A DNA stretch of 64,000 nt from Flagellimonas spongiicola (GTDB taxonomy: Bacteria; Bacteroidota; Bacteroidia; Flavobacteriales; Flavobacteriaceae). The position numbers and the translations under genes were made by a program. Location: assembly GCF_023502425.1 (NCBI RefSeq), contig NZ_JAMFMA010000002.1, positions 868,001 to 932,000 of the forward strand. The letters are read 5' to 3'. This document shows, in pieces, positions 1 to 9,224 of the stretch. The notes below the pieces were generated by a model. That model worked only from the letters and a program-made list of their open reading frames with translations, was not told the origin of the DNA and ran no database searches. Positions within the stretch are counted from its first letter, which is position 1; every line of letters begins with the position of its first letter.

Positions 1-75
1 AATCGTTATGTGCCCCAAGACCTTTTGATCAGCAGTGTGCTAATTTTCGGGATTTTTTTATTCCTCATTAAATGA
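1..75 (+). CDS. C-terminal fragment of a membrane protein (cut by window edge)
   Basis: Frame 1 is open from the first base to a TGA at 73-75. The 24 codons end in a strongly hydrophobic stretch (LISSVLIFGIFLFLIK), as in a protein finishing with a transmembrane helix. It runs convergently into thiL, and the two 3' ends overlap by 18 bp (58-75). The family cannot be identified from this remnant. The overlap and hydrophobic composition favour a real gene end, but chance reading is possible in so short a stretch. Confidence 0.45.
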   Translation, partial: NRYVPQDLLISSVLIFGIFLFLIK

Positions 76-1107
76 ATTCCATCCCTGGGCTGTAAGCGCA
101 ATTTTAGTATTTGCCCTGGTAACCAAATGCGTGCCTTCTTCTTTAGCAGCAATATGACCAATTACTGTTAGATTGGGATTGGCCTTTATTTTTGGAAAAT
201 CAGTTTGGTCAATGGTAAACAATAACTCATAATCCTCGCCACCACTTAAGGCAATGGTTGTGGAATCCATTTTGAATTCTTCTGAAGTGGAGATGACCGT
301 AGGATCCAAAGGAATTTTATCTTCAAACAAATTGCAGCCTACCTCGCTATTGGCACACAAATGAAGAATTTCCGAGGAAAGTCCATCACTGATATCGATC
401 ATGGAAGTTGGCTTGACTTCCAATTTTTCAAGCAGCTCAACAATGTCCATTCTTGCCTCTGGTTTCAATTGCCGCTCAACAATATAAGAGTAGGGTTCTA
501 AGTCAGGTTGATTATTGGGATTAACTTTAAACACTTCCTTTTCGCGCTCTAAAACCTGCAAGCCCAAATAGGCGCCACCAAGGTCACCACTAACCACTAA
601 AAGGTCGTTTTCTTTTGCCCCGGAGCGATAAACAAGCTTTTCAGTTTTAGCCATTCCAATAGCGGTAATGCTGATTAACATTCCTTTGGTACTGGAGGTT
701 GTGTCCCCACCTATTAAATCTACATTATACACATTGCACGCCTGCGCCACTCCTGCATAAAATTCTTCAAGGGCCTCTAATGGAAACCTATTGGATATAG
801 CAATGGAAACGGTAATTTGTGTGGCAATGGCATTCATGGCATATATGTCTGATAAGTTGACCATCACAGATTTATAGCCTAAATGCTTTAAGGGCATATA
901 ACTAAGGTCAAAATGCACACCTTCAACCAATAAATCCGTGGAGACTACGGCGTTCTTATCCTTAAAATTCAAGACAGCAGCATCATCCCCAATTCCTTTT
1001 AGCGTAGATGTGTGTTGTATTTCAAAGTGTTTGGTCAAATGATTGATGAGTCCAAATTCCCCAAGATTTTCAAGCGAAGTTCGCTGTTGGTTTTTATCTT
1101 CTAACAT
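58..1107 (-). CDS. thiL: thiamine-monophosphate kinase ThiL
   Basis: ATP-dependent phosphorylation of thiamine monophosphate to thiamine diphosphate, the last step of cofactor synthesis, in the cytoplasm. The 349-aa length fits the family. AIR-synthase-type motifs are present in order: IGDDAAV at residues 39-45, STDLLVEGVHF near 56-66, LIGGDTTSS near 131-139, then MIDISDGLSSE and LSGGEDYELLF in the C-terminal domain. These cover the Mg-ATP and substrate sites. It is transcribed away from the lipoprotein gene at 1137, and a -7 element lies only 4 nt before its ATG, so the message may be leaderless. No other thiamine gene is in the window. Confidence 0.96.
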   Translation of the reverse strand: MLEDKNQQRTSLENLGEFGLINHLTKHFEIQHTSTLKGIGDDAAVLNFKDKNAVVSTDLLVEGVHFDLSYMPLKHLGYKSVMVNLSDIYAMNAIATQITVSIAISNRFPLEALEEFYAGVAQACNVYNVDLIGGDTTSSTKGMLISITAIGMAKTEKLVYRSGAKENDLLVVSGDLGGAYLGLQVLEREKEVFKVNPNNQPDLEPYSYIVERQLKPEARMDIVELLEKLEVKPTSMIDISDGLSSEILHLCANSEVGCNLFEDKIPLDPTVISTSEEFKMDSTTIALSGGEDYELLFTIDQTDFPKIKANPNLTVIGHIAAKEEGTHLVTRANTKIALTAQGWNSFNEE

Positions 1108-1111
1108 TCGG

Positions 1112-1119
1112 CAAAAGTA
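1112..1119 (-). promoter_or_regulatory. Bacteroidota-type -7 element for thiL
   Basis: On the minus strand the sequence reads TACTTTTG, an exact match to TANNTTTG. It ends 4 nt before the thiL ATG, so transcription would begin at or next to the start codon. No TTG -33 element is visible at the usual distance. Confidence 0.5.
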
Positions 1120-1136
1120 ATGAGGATAATTATAAA

Positions 1137-2471
1137 ATGGTATCTTTAAAAAAGGAACTTAAAATTGCTTTTGAAATGGGAAGACACCTCATCTTCATGC
1201 TATTAGCATTCTTTATCTTTTCGTGTACCAGCGATAATGGAACGGACCCTGCTCCAAATCCAAATCCCGGTAATGGGGGCAATCCAGGAAATGGAGGAAA
1301 CCCTGGGACTGATCCACCTGATATTGGAAACGGAAGTGCAACGGTGACCGGTCTGGAACCATGTGAAGGCGGAATGGCATCAATATACCCGTGTAACGGA
1401 TATGACCTTCTGGTGCAAATGAACCTTCAAGCATTCAATGCTACTTCTGCCAATGATATTTGGGGATGGACAGATATAGCTACTGGGAACGAATACGCAA
1501 TTCTTGGCCTGGATAATGGTACAGCATTTATCGACATTACAGATACGGATAATCCCGTTTATTTAGGGAAGATGCTTACGGAGACTGTATCCAGTATTTG
1601 GCGAGATGTGAAAGTTTACGCTAATCATGCCTTTGTGGTATCTGAAGCAACAGGACATGGTATGCAAGTTTTTGACCTTTCCCGATTGAGCAATGTTCAA
1701 AATCCACCGCAAGTTTTTGATGCTGATGCAGTATATACGGGAATCGGAAATGCGCATAACATTGTGATCAATGAAGAAATGGGATTTGCTTATCCCGTGG
1801 GAACAGCGCGTAATGATGCTTTTGGAGGTGGTGTTCATTTTATAAGCGTGCAAAGTCCGACCAATCCATCAGGAGTTGGAGGATTTGGAGCGAAGGGGTA
1901 TACACATGATGCTCAAGTAGTGACCTATAGTGGTCCCGACGCAGACTATACCGGCAGTGAAATTTTCATTGGATCCAATGAAAACGAAATTACCATTATA
2001 GACATTACGGATAAATCAAATCCGTCGGAAATCGCATCAATTGGCTATAGCAACATCGGATATACGCATCAAGGTTGGTTTACTGAAGATCACCGCTATT
2101 TTATTTTGGGTGATGAATTGGATGAGATCAATTTTGGATTCAATTCTCGGACATTGATTTTTGATTTCACGGATTTGGACGCCCCGGTTTTGCATACGAC
2201 TTACCTAGGACCTACGACTGCCATTGACCACAATGGATATGTGCTTGGCAATGAGTTTTTCTTGGCCAATTATTCGGCAGGGGTGCGGGTTTTGGATATC
2301 TCTGATATTGCCAACGAGAACATCTCGGAAATTGCATTTTTCGATACCTTGCCTGCCAACAATGCACCCGGTTTTGATGGGGTATGGAGTGTCTATCCTT
2401 ACTTTGAAAGCGGAAAAATAATAGTTAGCGATACCAATTCGGGATTATTTGTAATTCAAAAATCAAATTAA
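1137..2471 (+). CDS. choice-of-anchor B family lipoprotein (LVIVD-type beta-propeller)
   Basis: Predicted exported lipoprotein of 444 aa. An N-terminal hydrophobic segment ends in a lipobox (FIFS-C, Cys30 from this start), followed by a Gly/Asn/Pro linker with GGNPGN units (about residues 44-62). The rest consists of repeats in which a phrase like IDITDTDNPVYLG or IIDITDKSNPSEI recurs, the LVIVD/choice-of-anchor B pattern expected to fold as a beta-propeller. An alternative ATG at 1176 would give a compact 16-residue signal before the Cys; GAGGA at 1122-1126 favours the upstream ATG. Function is unknown; homologues are cell-surface proteins. It is followed 8 bp later by another propeller lipoprotein, so the two are probably co-transcribed. 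Confidence 0.85.
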   Translation: MVSLKKELKIAFEMGRHLIFMLLAFFIFSCTSDNGTDPAPNPNPGNGGNPGNGGNPGTDPPDIGNGSATVTGLEPCEGGMASIYPCNGYDLLVQMNLQAFNATSANDIWGWTDIATGNEYAILGLDNGTAFIDITDTDNPVYLGKMLTETVSSIWRDVKVYANHAFVVSEATGHGMQVFDLSRLSNVQNPPQVFDADAVYTGIGNAHNIVINEEMGFAYPVGTARNDAFGGGVHFISVQSPTNPSGVGGFGAKGYTHDAQVVTYSGPDADYTGSEIFIGSNENEITIIDITDKSNPSEIASIGYSNIGYTHQGWFTEDHRYFILGDELDEINFGFNSRTLIFDFTDLDAPVLHTTYLGPTTAIDHNGYVLGNEFFLANYSAGVRVLDISDIANENISEIAFFDTLPANNAPGFDGVWSVYPYFESGKIIVSDTNSGLFVIQKSN

Positions 2472-2479
2472 TTTAAGCT

Positions 2480-3820
2480 ATGAAAAAGATTTTTGGACTG
2501 CTGGTTTTACTGGCACTTTACTCTTGTAATACTGATGATGCCACGGTCAATCCTCCAACAACTGTAGATTTTACAGGCGAAGTGGATTGGATAAGGACGT
2601 TTGGAGGTTCTGGTGAAGACACGGCTCAATCCATCATTCAAACCCAAGATGGGGGATATGCTGTTTTGGGATTCAGTAATAGTGTGGACGGAGATTTAGT
2701 TGGGAAGACTACCATGGTTAATGATTACTGGCTCCTAAAATTGGATTCAGAGGGGAATTTACAATGGAGCAATACCTATGGAGGTTCCAAGGACGACCGA
2801 GGACAATCCATAATTCAGTTGAGTGATGGGGGTTATGCCATAGTTGGCTATGCCATGAGCGATGATGGAGATGGAAGCAATAATGAAGGTTTTCATGACA
2901 ATTGGATATTACGATTGGATTCCACGGGTGGTATTTTATGGGAAAAGAGTTTCGGGTTTTCAGGCCACGACCACTCTTACGATGTGGTAGAAACTACCGA
3001 TGGTGGATTTTTCTTTGCTGGCTTTTTGGATGTAACCTCATCAGGTGGTGCGGGCAACGAAGGTAAAGGAAGCTATTTGACCAGACATGGTGTTGGGGAA
3101 TTTTGGGGCACACGATTGGATGCAGATGGCAATCTTGAATGGCGCAGGTATTTTGGCGGCACAAACAATGACAGATCTTATGGGGTAGTACAAGCAGATG
3201 ACGGAGGATTCGTAATGGCAGGATCATCAGAAAGTAACGATTTTGACATTACAGACCCCAAGGGAAGTTATGATTATTGGGTAGTAAAAGTGAGTTCCAC
3301 TGGGGATTTAGTTTGGCAAAAATCATTTGGAGGAACTGGAATTGATAAAGCCTATGACATTGCCAAAACGGCAGACGGCGGATACGTTGTGACCGGCAAT
3401 ACGTTTAGTAGTGATTCCGATGTTCAACAAAACAATGGGGAATCTGATTTATGGTTGATCAAATTAAGCGATGATGGGAATCTGCAATGGCAAAAGAATT
3501 TCGGCGGTACCGCTTTTGATTCGGGACATAGCTTAAAGACGACCTTGGACAACGGAATTGTTATTGCAGGGAATTCAAAAAGTGGTGATGGTGATTTGGT
3601 AGAGAATTTTGGGGAGAATGACCTTTGGATTCTAAAAACCAACGGCGAAGGAACCATAGAATACCAGCAGGTTTTTGGTGGTGCGGGCATTGATTTTGGC
3701 TTTGATGTATTGGAAGATCAAAATGGTCATTTATTAGTGGTAGGTGAAACTGCCAGTGATGAATTTCAAGGCCTTTCTTCAAAAGGATCTTCAGATTTGG
3801 TGGTTATTAAAATCAAATAG
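2480..3820 (+). CDS. secreted lipoprotein with seven propeller-like repeats
   Basis: Function not recognised. Residues 1-16 form a lipoprotein signal (LALYS-C16) followed by acidic residues. The remainder is seven repeats of about 55 aa, each with a core like FGGxxxDxxxSI followed by TxDGGYxxxGxS and a WxxKLxxxGxxxW strand. The seven cores begin FGGSGED, YGGSKDD, FGFSGHD, FGGTNND, FGGTGID, FGGTAFD and FGGAGID. Seven such blades predict a closed seven-bladed beta-propeller. It starts 8 bp after the preceding lipoprotein gene, probably in the same operon. There is no T9SS tail, so membrane anchoring through the lipid is expected. Confidence 0.8.
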   Translation: MKKIFGLLVLLALYSCNTDDATVNPPTTVDFTGEVDWIRTFGGSGEDTAQSIIQTQDGGYAVLGFSNSVDGDLVGKTTMVNDYWLLKLDSEGNLQWSNTYGGSKDDRGQSIIQLSDGGYAIVGYAMSDDGDGSNNEGFHDNWILRLDSTGGILWEKSFGFSGHDHSYDVVETTDGGFFFAGFLDVTSSGGAGNEGKGSYLTRHGVGEFWGTRLDADGNLEWRRYFGGTNNDRSYGVVQADDGGFVMAGSSESNDFDITDPKGSYDYWVVKVSSTGDLVWQKSFGGTGIDKAYDIAKTADGGYVVTGNTFSSDSDVQQNNGESDLWLIKLSDDGNLQWQKNFGGTAFDSGHSLKTTLDNGIVIAGNSKSGDGDLVENFGENDLWILKTNGEGTIEYQQVFGGAGIDFGFDVLEDQNGHLLVVGETASDEFQGLSSKGSSDLVVIKIK

Positions 3821-3899
3821 GCCACGTTCCATAGATAACCCCTATCGGATTATTCGTTATTATAATGTTAGTAAATGTGATAAAACCCTACTAAACACC

Positions 3900-3907
3900 T
3901 ATATTTG
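3900..3907 (+). promoter_or_regulatory. -7 element for the suf cluster
   Basis: TATATTTG matches TANNTTTG exactly and lies 28 nt before the ATG at 3936, in the 115-bp gap after the propeller lipoprotein. No clear TTG -33 is visible. Its position argues against longer start choices for the SufA-like gene. Confidence 0.55.
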
Positions 3908-3935
3908 TGGGCTATTTAGAATAAATCCAAGTAGA

Positions 3936-4265
3936 ATGATCAAAGTTTCAGAATCAGCAAAACAAAAAGTGGTAAATCTTATGACCGAGGAAGGTTTTGA
4001 TGCCACTACTGATTTTGTTCGCGTTGGTGTGAAAAGTGGCGGTTGTAGTGGGCTATCATATGAACTGAATTTTGATAGGACCGCTTCAGAAACTGATAAG
4101 GTTTTTGAGGACAATGCTGTGCGAATCATCGTGGACAAAAAGAGTTTTTTGTACCTAGTCGGCACCACTTTGGAATATTCAGGCGGACTAAATGGAAAGG
4201 GTTTTGTTTTTAACAACCCAAATGCGCAGCGTACCTGTGGGTGCGGTGAAAGTTTTTCACTTTAA
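3936..4265 (+). CDS. HesB/IscA/SufA-type iron-sulfur cluster carrier
   Basis: A-type carrier that accepts Fe-S clusters from SufBCD and passes them to apoproteins. The 109-aa protein has the three family cysteines: one in SGGCSG and two in the C-terminal CGCG motif. An open frame extends upstream to 3744, but that extension overlaps the preceding gene and the -7 element at 3900-3907, so the ATG at 3936 is chosen. It is the first gene of the suf cluster, 43 bp before sufB. It could be labelled SufA or IscA; the context favours SufA. Confidence 0.92.
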   Translation: MIKVSESAKQKVVNLMTEEGFDATTDFVRVGVKSGGCSGLSYELNFDRTASETDKVFEDNAVRIIVDKKSFLYLVGTTLEYSGGLNGKGFVFNNPNAQRTCGCGESFSL

Positions 4266-4308
4266 TCGATGAACATGATTCACCGTATGGTGAAGATGAA
4301 TTGAAAGT

Positions 4309-5754
4309 ATGGCTTACACTGAAGAAGAATTAAAAAAGGAACTGGAAACCAAAGAATACGAATATGGTTTCTATACCGATATAGAATCTGATACGTTTCC
4401 CAAGGGACTAAGTGAGGATATTGTCATTGCTATTTCCCAAAAGAAACAGGAACCGGAATGGATGACGGAATGGCGATTGGAAGCATTTCGTGTTTGGAAG
4501 GAAATGGAAGAACCAGAATGGGCTAACGTTAATTACGACAAACCCAATTTTCAGGATATTTCCTATTATTCAGCTCCTAATAAGAAACCGAAGTACAATA
4601 GTTTGGATGAGGTTGATCCTGAGTTGTTGGATACCTTCAAACGCTTGGGAATCTCATTGGATGAACAGAAAAAACTGGCTGGTGTAGCAGTGGATATCGT
4701 TATGGATTCCGTTTCTGTGGCAACCACCTTCAAAAAGACCCTGGCCGAAAAGGGGATTATATTTTGTTCTATTTCAGAAGCTATCCAAGAGCATCCAGAA
4801 TTGGTCAAAAAGTACATTGGCACCGTAGTACCAAGAAAAGACAATTTCTATGCAGCCTTAAATTCCGCTGTATTCTCTGATGGGTCTTTCTGCTATATCC
4901 CAAAAGGAGTGAGATGTCCAATGGAATTGTCCACATATTTCAGGATTAACCAAGCAGGTACAGGACAATTTGAAAGAACCCTTGTAATTGCGGATGAAGG
5001 CAGTTATGTGAGCTACCTTGAAGGTTGCACGGCTCCATCCAGAGATGAAAACCAATTGCATGCTGCAGTAGTGGAACTAATCGCATTAGATGATGCGGAA
5101 ATAAAATACTCCACGGTCCAAAACTGGTTCCCGGGCGATAAAGACGGTAAAGGTGGTGTTTTCAACTTTGTAACGAAAAGAGGACTCTGCGAAACCAATG
5201 CAAAAATTTCCTGGACGCAAGTAGAAACAGGTTCAGCGGTTACGTGGAAGTATCCTTCCTGTGTTTTAAAAGGAGATAATTCCATTGGGGAATTCTATTC
5301 TATTGCTGTGACCAACAATTTCCAGCAAGCGGATACCGGTACCAAAATGATTCACCTTGGGAAGAATACCAAGAGTACAATTATTTCCAAAGGTATCTCC
5401 GCAGGACAGTCCCAAAACAGTTATAGAGGATTGGTTCAAGTGAATAGTAGGGCAGAGAATGCTCGTAACTTTTCCCAGTGCGATTCCTTGTTGATGGGCA
5501 ACAAATGTGGAGCACACACATTTCCATACATAGAAGCTAAAAACAAAACGGCTCAAATAGAGCACGAGGCAACTACAAGTAAAATTGGTGAAGACCAGAT
5601 TTTTTACTGTAACCAAAGAGGGATTGATACGGAAAAGGCCATTGCATTGATAGTGAATGGCTTTAGTAAGGAAGTATTGAACAAACTCCCCATGGAATTT
5701 GCTGTGGAGGCGCAAAAATTATTGGAAATCAGTTTAGAAGGGTCAGTAGGTTAA
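4309..5754 (+). CDS. sufB: Fe-S cluster assembly scaffold protein SufB
   Basis: Core scaffold of the SufBC2D complex where the cluster is built from cysteine-derived sulfur. Length 481 aa is normal for the family. The C-terminal beta-helix carries the signature region [14 protein letters not shown] (Cys391, Cys400), then [13 protein letters not shown] and FYCNQRGID near residues 418-440; these contain the Cys and acidic residues used for cluster assembly. Upstream it is 43 bp from the SufA-like gene with no internal promoter seen, and downstream it is followed by sufC. It acts in the cytoplasm with SufC and SufD. Confidence 0.97.
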   Translation: MAYTEEELKKELETKEYEYGFYTDIESDTFPKGLSEDIVIAISQKKQEPEWMTEWRLEAFRVWKEMEEPEWANVNYDKPNFQDISYYSAPNKKPKYNSLDEVDPELLDTFKRLGISLDEQKKLAGVAVDIVMDSVSVATTFKKTLAEKGIIFCSISEAIQEHPELVKKYIGTVVPRKDNFYAALNSAVFSDGSFCYIPKGVRCPMELSTYFRINQAGTGQFERTLVIADEGSYVSYLEGCTAPSRDENQLHAAVVELIALDDAEIKYSTVQNWFPGDKDGKGGVFNFVTKRGLCETNAKISWTQVETGSAVTWKYPSCVLKGDNSIGEFYSIAVTNNFQQADTGTKMIHLGKNTKSTIISKGISAGQSQNSYRGLVQVNSRAENARNFSQCDSLLMGNKCGAHTFPYIEAKNKTAQIEHEATTSKIGEDQIFYCNQRGIDTEKAIALIVNGFSKEVLNKLPMEFAVEAQKLLEISLEGSVG

Positions 5755-5818
5755 TTCGCCACCACCCGTTTAATGTTATTTGATCATTAGTTTAAAATAG
5801 AAGATTCAAGCATAAGCA

Positions 5819-6571
5819 ATGTTAGAAATAAAGAATTTACACGCTAGCGTAGAAGAAAAGGATATCCTTAAGGGCATCAACCTTGAGGTTAAACCAGGGG
5901 AGGTTCATGCAATTATGGGTCCAAATGGTTCTGGAAAAAGCACATTAGCATCTGTAATTGCTGGGAAAGAAGAATTTGAGGTAGAAAAAGGTTCAATTTC
6001 CTTGAACGGTGAGGATTTGGAAGAATTGGCACCTGAAGAGCGTGCACATAAAGGTATTTTCCTTTCATTTCAATACCCAGTTGAAATACCAGGAGTTTCA
6101 GTGACCAACTTCATGAAAACGGCAATCAACGAATCCAGAAAAGCTAGAGGTTTGGATGATATGCCTGCCAATCAAATGTTGAAATTGATTCGTGAGAAAT
6201 CCGAAATGTTGGAAATTGACCGCAAGTTTTTGTCCCGTTCACTTAATGAAGGTTTTTCAGGAGGGGAGAAAAAGCGAAATGAAATTTTCCAGATGGCGAT
6301 GATGGAACCCAAATTGGCCATTTTGGATGAGACCGATTCAGGCTTGGATATTGATGCCTTGCGAATTGTTGCCAATGGTGTCAATAAGCTAAGAAGTAAG
6401 GACAATGCCATTATTGTTATCACGCACTACCAAAGATTATTGGAGTATATCGTTCCAGATTTTGTACATGTACTTCACGATGGTAAAATTGTTAAATCGG
6501 GCACCAAGGAATTGGCTTTGGAATTAGAAGACAAAGGATACGACTGGATAAAACAAGAGACGGTAGTATAA
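5819..6571 (+). CDS. sufC: Fe-S cluster assembly ATPase SufC
   Basis: ABC-type ATPase that drives conformational change in SufB-SufD; it is not a transporter. The 250-aa protein has Walker A GPNGSGKST (near residue 35), the family-specific signature LNEGFSGGEKKRNE, and Walker B LAILDETDSGLDID followed by a switch His in VITHYQRLL. It lies between sufB (64-bp gap) and sufD (79-bp gap). The downstream gap contains a period-7 tandem repeat, the only unusual element inside the operon. Confidence 0.97.
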   Translation: MLEIKNLHASVEEKDILKGINLEVKPGEVHAIMGPNGSGKSTLASVIAGKEEFEVEKGSISLNGEDLEELAPEERAHKGIFLSFQYPVEIPGVSVTNFMKTAINESRKARGLDDMPANQMLKLIREKSEMLEIDRKFLSRSLNEGFSGGEKKRNEIFQMAMMEPKLAILDETDSGLDIDALRIVANGVNKLRSKDNAIIVITHYQRLLEYIVPDFVHVLHDGKIVKSGTKELALELEDKGYDWIKQETVV

Positions 6572-6606
6572 AAAAGATTTCAGATTTCGAACATCGGTTC
6601 TCAGGA

Positions 6607-6641
6607 AACTGGCAACTGACAACTGGAAGCTGATAACTGAA
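6607..6641 (+). repeat. period-7 tandem repeat (five AACTGNN units) between sufC and sufD
   Basis: Five consecutive heptamers start at 6607, 6614, 6621, 6628 and 6635: AACTGGC, AACTGAC, AACTGGA, AGCTGAT and AACTGAA. Only the fourth departs from AACTG, by one base. The array sits entirely in the sufC-sufD gap and ends 10 nt before the sufD ATG. Its complement reads as SVISFQLSV-like peptide, the sort of spurious translation such arrays give. Confidence 0.85.
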
Positions 6642-6650
6642 CAATGAAAA

Positions 6651-7967
6651 ATGGATTTAAAAGATAAACTACTTTCTTCATTCATAGCTTTTGAAAACAA
6701 TGTGGATTTGGATAATCCCGTCCACGAAGTTCGTTCAGAGGCAATCAAGAATTTTGAGGTCAAGGGCTTTCCAACAAAAAAGGAGGAGGCATGGAAATAC
6801 ACATCCTTGAACAGTCTTCAAAAAGTGGATTTCAGCATCTTTCCAAAACAGGAGAACACCTTAGAATATAAAAACGTAAAGAAGTATTTCCTGCATGAAA
6901 TAGACACCTATAAAATTGTGTTCATCGATGGGGTTTACAGTTCTTATCTTTCAGAAACCACGCATGATGGAGTGGATGTTTGCTTATTAAGTGCGGCTTT
7001 GACCAAACCGCAGTACAAGCAAGTTATCGATGTTTATTTCAATCAAGTAGCCTCCAGAGATGAATCCTTGACCACCTTGAATACAGCCTTTAGCAGAGAA
7101 GGTGCTTACATCTATATACCAAAAGGAAAGGTTCCTAAAAAGCCAATTCAAATTGTTCATTTTTCTACAGGTAATGAGGCGGCACTGATGCTTCAACCAA
7201 GAAATTTGATCATTGCGGAGGAGAATGCTGAAGTTCAAATAATTGAGCGCCATCAAAGTTTGACGGAAAACGAAGTGTTTACCAATTGTGTCACGGAAAT
7301 TTTTGCAGCCAAGGACGCCAATGTGGACTATTACAAAGTTCAAAATGATGCTAAAACGGCCTCTTTGGTGGATAACACATATATCGCGCAAAAAGACAAT
7401 AGCGTGGTACGTGTACATACCTTTTCGTTTGGCGGGAAGCTGATTCGCAATAACCTGAATTTTTATCAGAATGGCGAACACATGGATTCGGTCCTCAAAG
7501 GAATTACGATATTAGGCGACAAGCAACACGTAGATCACCATACCTTGGTACATCATGCCCAACCAAATTGCGAAAGTCATCAAGATTATAAAGGAATCTT
7601 TGGCGATAAATCAACAGGGGTATTCAATGGAAAGATCATTGTTGATCAGATTGCCCAAAAGACCAACGCATTTCAGCAGAACAATAACATCCTTTTAAGT
7701 GATAAGGCCACCATCAATACAAAGCCACAATTGGAAATCTTCGCGGATGATGTGAAGTGTTCTCATGGATGCACTATTGGGCAATTGGATGAAGATGCCT
7801 TATTCTATCTTCAGTCTCGTGGTATCCCTAAAAAAGAGGCTACGGCTTTGTTGATGTATGCATTTGCAAACAATGTGTTGGAAAGTGTTCGTATTCCAGA
7901 GCTTAAAAAGCGCATCAATAAGATTATTGCCAATACGTTGGGTGTCCGAGTTGGATTTGACCTTTAG
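6651..7967 (+). CDS. sufD: Fe-S cluster assembly protein SufD
   Basis: Paralogue of SufB that completes the SufBC2D scaffold and is implicated in iron acquisition during cluster assembly. The 438-aa protein has a helical N-terminal domain with the family motif KKEEAWKYTSL (residues 43-53) and a beta-helix ending in CSHGCTIGQLDEDALFYLQSRGI-like sequence; its His is the conserved residue at the SufB-SufD interface. It is followed after 3 bp by sufS, so tight co-expression is expected. The ATG at 6651 lies just after the heptamer array. Confidence 0.96.
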   Translation: MDLKDKLLSSFIAFENNVDLDNPVHEVRSEAIKNFEVKGFPTKKEEAWKYTSLNSLQKVDFSIFPKQENTLEYKNVKKYFLHEIDTYKIVFIDGVYSSYLSETTHDGVDVCLLSAALTKPQYKQVIDVYFNQVASRDESLTTLNTAFSREGAYIYIPKGKVPKKPIQIVHFSTGNEAALMLQPRNLIIAEENAEVQIIERHQSLTENEVFTNCVTEIFAAKDANVDYYKVQNDAKTASLVDNTYIAQKDNSVVRVHTFSFGGKLIRNNLNFYQNGEHMDSVLKGITILGDKQHVDHHTLVHHAQPNCESHQDYKGIFGDKSTGVFNGKIIVDQIAQKTNAFQQNNNILLSDKATINTKPQLEIFADDVKCSHGCTIGQLDEDALFYLQSRGIPKKEATALLMYAFANNVLESVRIPELKKRINKIIANTLGVRVGFDL

Positions 7968-7970
7968 GCT

Positions 7971-9197
7971 ATGATTCAAACCAAATTGGACATACAGAAA
8001 ATTCGGAAGGATTTTCCCATACTTTCAAGGGAAGTCAATGGCAGACCATTGGTTTATTTGGACAACGCCGCAACTTCACAAACACCTCAACAAGTAATAG
8101 ATAGTATTGTTAGCTATTATCACGGTTACAATGCAAATATCCATCGTGGGGTACACACGCTATCGCAAGAAGCCACAGATGCTTATGAAATTGCGCGCGA
8201 GAAAATTCAAAAGCACTTTAATATTGCCAAATCCCATGAGGTTATATTTACTTCGGGCACTACGCATAGTATTAATTTAGTCGCAAATGGTTTTACCTCA
8301 TTATTGAAGGAAGGTGACGAGATACTGGTGTCGGCAATGGAGCACCATTCAAATATAGTTCCCTGGCAAATGCTTTGTGAACGTACAGGAGCTGTTTTGA
8401 AGGTGATACCTATGGACCACAAAGGTGAGCTGGAGATGGATGCTTTTAGGGCTTTATTGTCCGAACAGACCAGAATGGTCTTTTGCAATCATGTATCCAA
8501 TGCTTTAGGTACTATTAACCCAATTGAAGAAATCATTTCAGCGGCTCATGCTGTAGGCGCTGCAGTTTTGATAGATGGTGCACAAGCTGCGCCGCATATG
8601 AAAGCGGATCTGCAAGAATTGGATGTGGATTTTTATACAGTCTCGGCACACAAAATGTGTGGACCCACGGGCGTAGGCATCTTGTACGGAAAAGAAGAAT
8701 GGTTGACAAAATTGCCACCCTATCAAGGAGGAGGGGAAATGATTGCTGAAGTGACTTTTGAAAAAACCACTTACGCCGACCTTCCACATAAATTTGAAGC
8801 CGGAACGCCAAACATATGCGGAGGAATAGCATTTGGAACTGCCTTGGATTACTTGAATGAAATTGGAATGGAAGCCATTGCAAATTATGAAGACAACCTG
8901 ATATCCTATGCAACAGAACAATTGTTGGCTATTGAAGGCTTGAAGATTTATGGCACGGCAGATAATAAAACCTCTGTGATATCTTTCAATATTGAAGGAA
9001 TTCATCCTTATGATATTGGGACCATTCTAGACAAATTGGGAATAGCAGTACGTACGGGTCATCATTGCGCCCAACCCATTATGGACTTCTATAAAATACC
9101 TGGAACGGTAAGGGCTAGTTTTAGCTTTTACAACACTGAGGAGGAAATAGATGTTCTTGTTGAAGGCGTAAAGAAAGCCAAGCAAATGTTAGCTTAG
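7971..9197 (+). CDS. sufS: cysteine desulfurase SufS
   Basis: PLP-dependent enzyme converting L-cysteine to L-alanine and handing persulfide sulfur to SufE. The 408-aa chain has the PLP lysine in VSAHKMCGP (Lys228), the active-site cysteine in RTGHHCAQP (Cys366), and the HHSN motif near 125-128. The short loop around Cys366 and the RTGHHC wording mark it as group II (SufS) rather than IscS. It begins 3 bp after sufD. A strong promoter follows it, so sufE may be regulated partly separately. Confidence 0.97.
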   Translation: MIQTKLDIQKIRKDFPILSREVNGRPLVYLDNAATSQTPQQVIDSIVSYYHGYNANIHRGVHTLSQEATDAYEIAREKIQKHFNIAKSHEVIFTSGTTHSINLVANGFTSLLKEGDEILVSAMEHHSNIVPWQMLCERTGAVLKVIPMDHKGELEMDAFRALLSEQTRMVFCNHVSNALGTINPIEEIISAAHAVGAAVLIDGAQAAPHMKADLQELDVDFYTVSAHKMCGPTGVGILYGKEEWLTKLPPYQGGGEMIAEVTFEKTTYADLPHKFEAGTPNICGGIAFGTALDYLNEIGMEAIANYEDNLISYATEQLLAIEGLKIYGTADNKTSVISFNIEGIHPYDIGTILDKLGIAVRTGHHCAQPIMDFYKIPGTVRASFSFYNTEEEIDVLVEGVKKAKQMLA

Positions 9198-9224
9198 TCA
9201 ACACGTTATCTTTATCTTAAAGGT

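Noticed and set aside
1255..1330. Possible phase-variable tandem repeat in the lipoprotein linker
   Set aside because: The GGNPGN units are imperfect at DNA level and short; better explained as a flexible Gly/Asn/Pro linker.
3744..3935. Upstream extension of the SufA-like reading frame (64 extra residues)
   Set aside because: It overlaps the lipoprotein gene and crosses the -7 element at 3900-3907; homologous carriers start near MIKVSESA.
5266..5715. 149-codon reverse frame inside sufB
   Set aside because: Antisense shadow of a well-conserved gene; no domain, and Cys/Phe-rich composition typical of shadow frames.
6987..7481. 164-codon reverse frame inside sufD
   Set aside because: Antisense shadow of sufD with no recognisable features.
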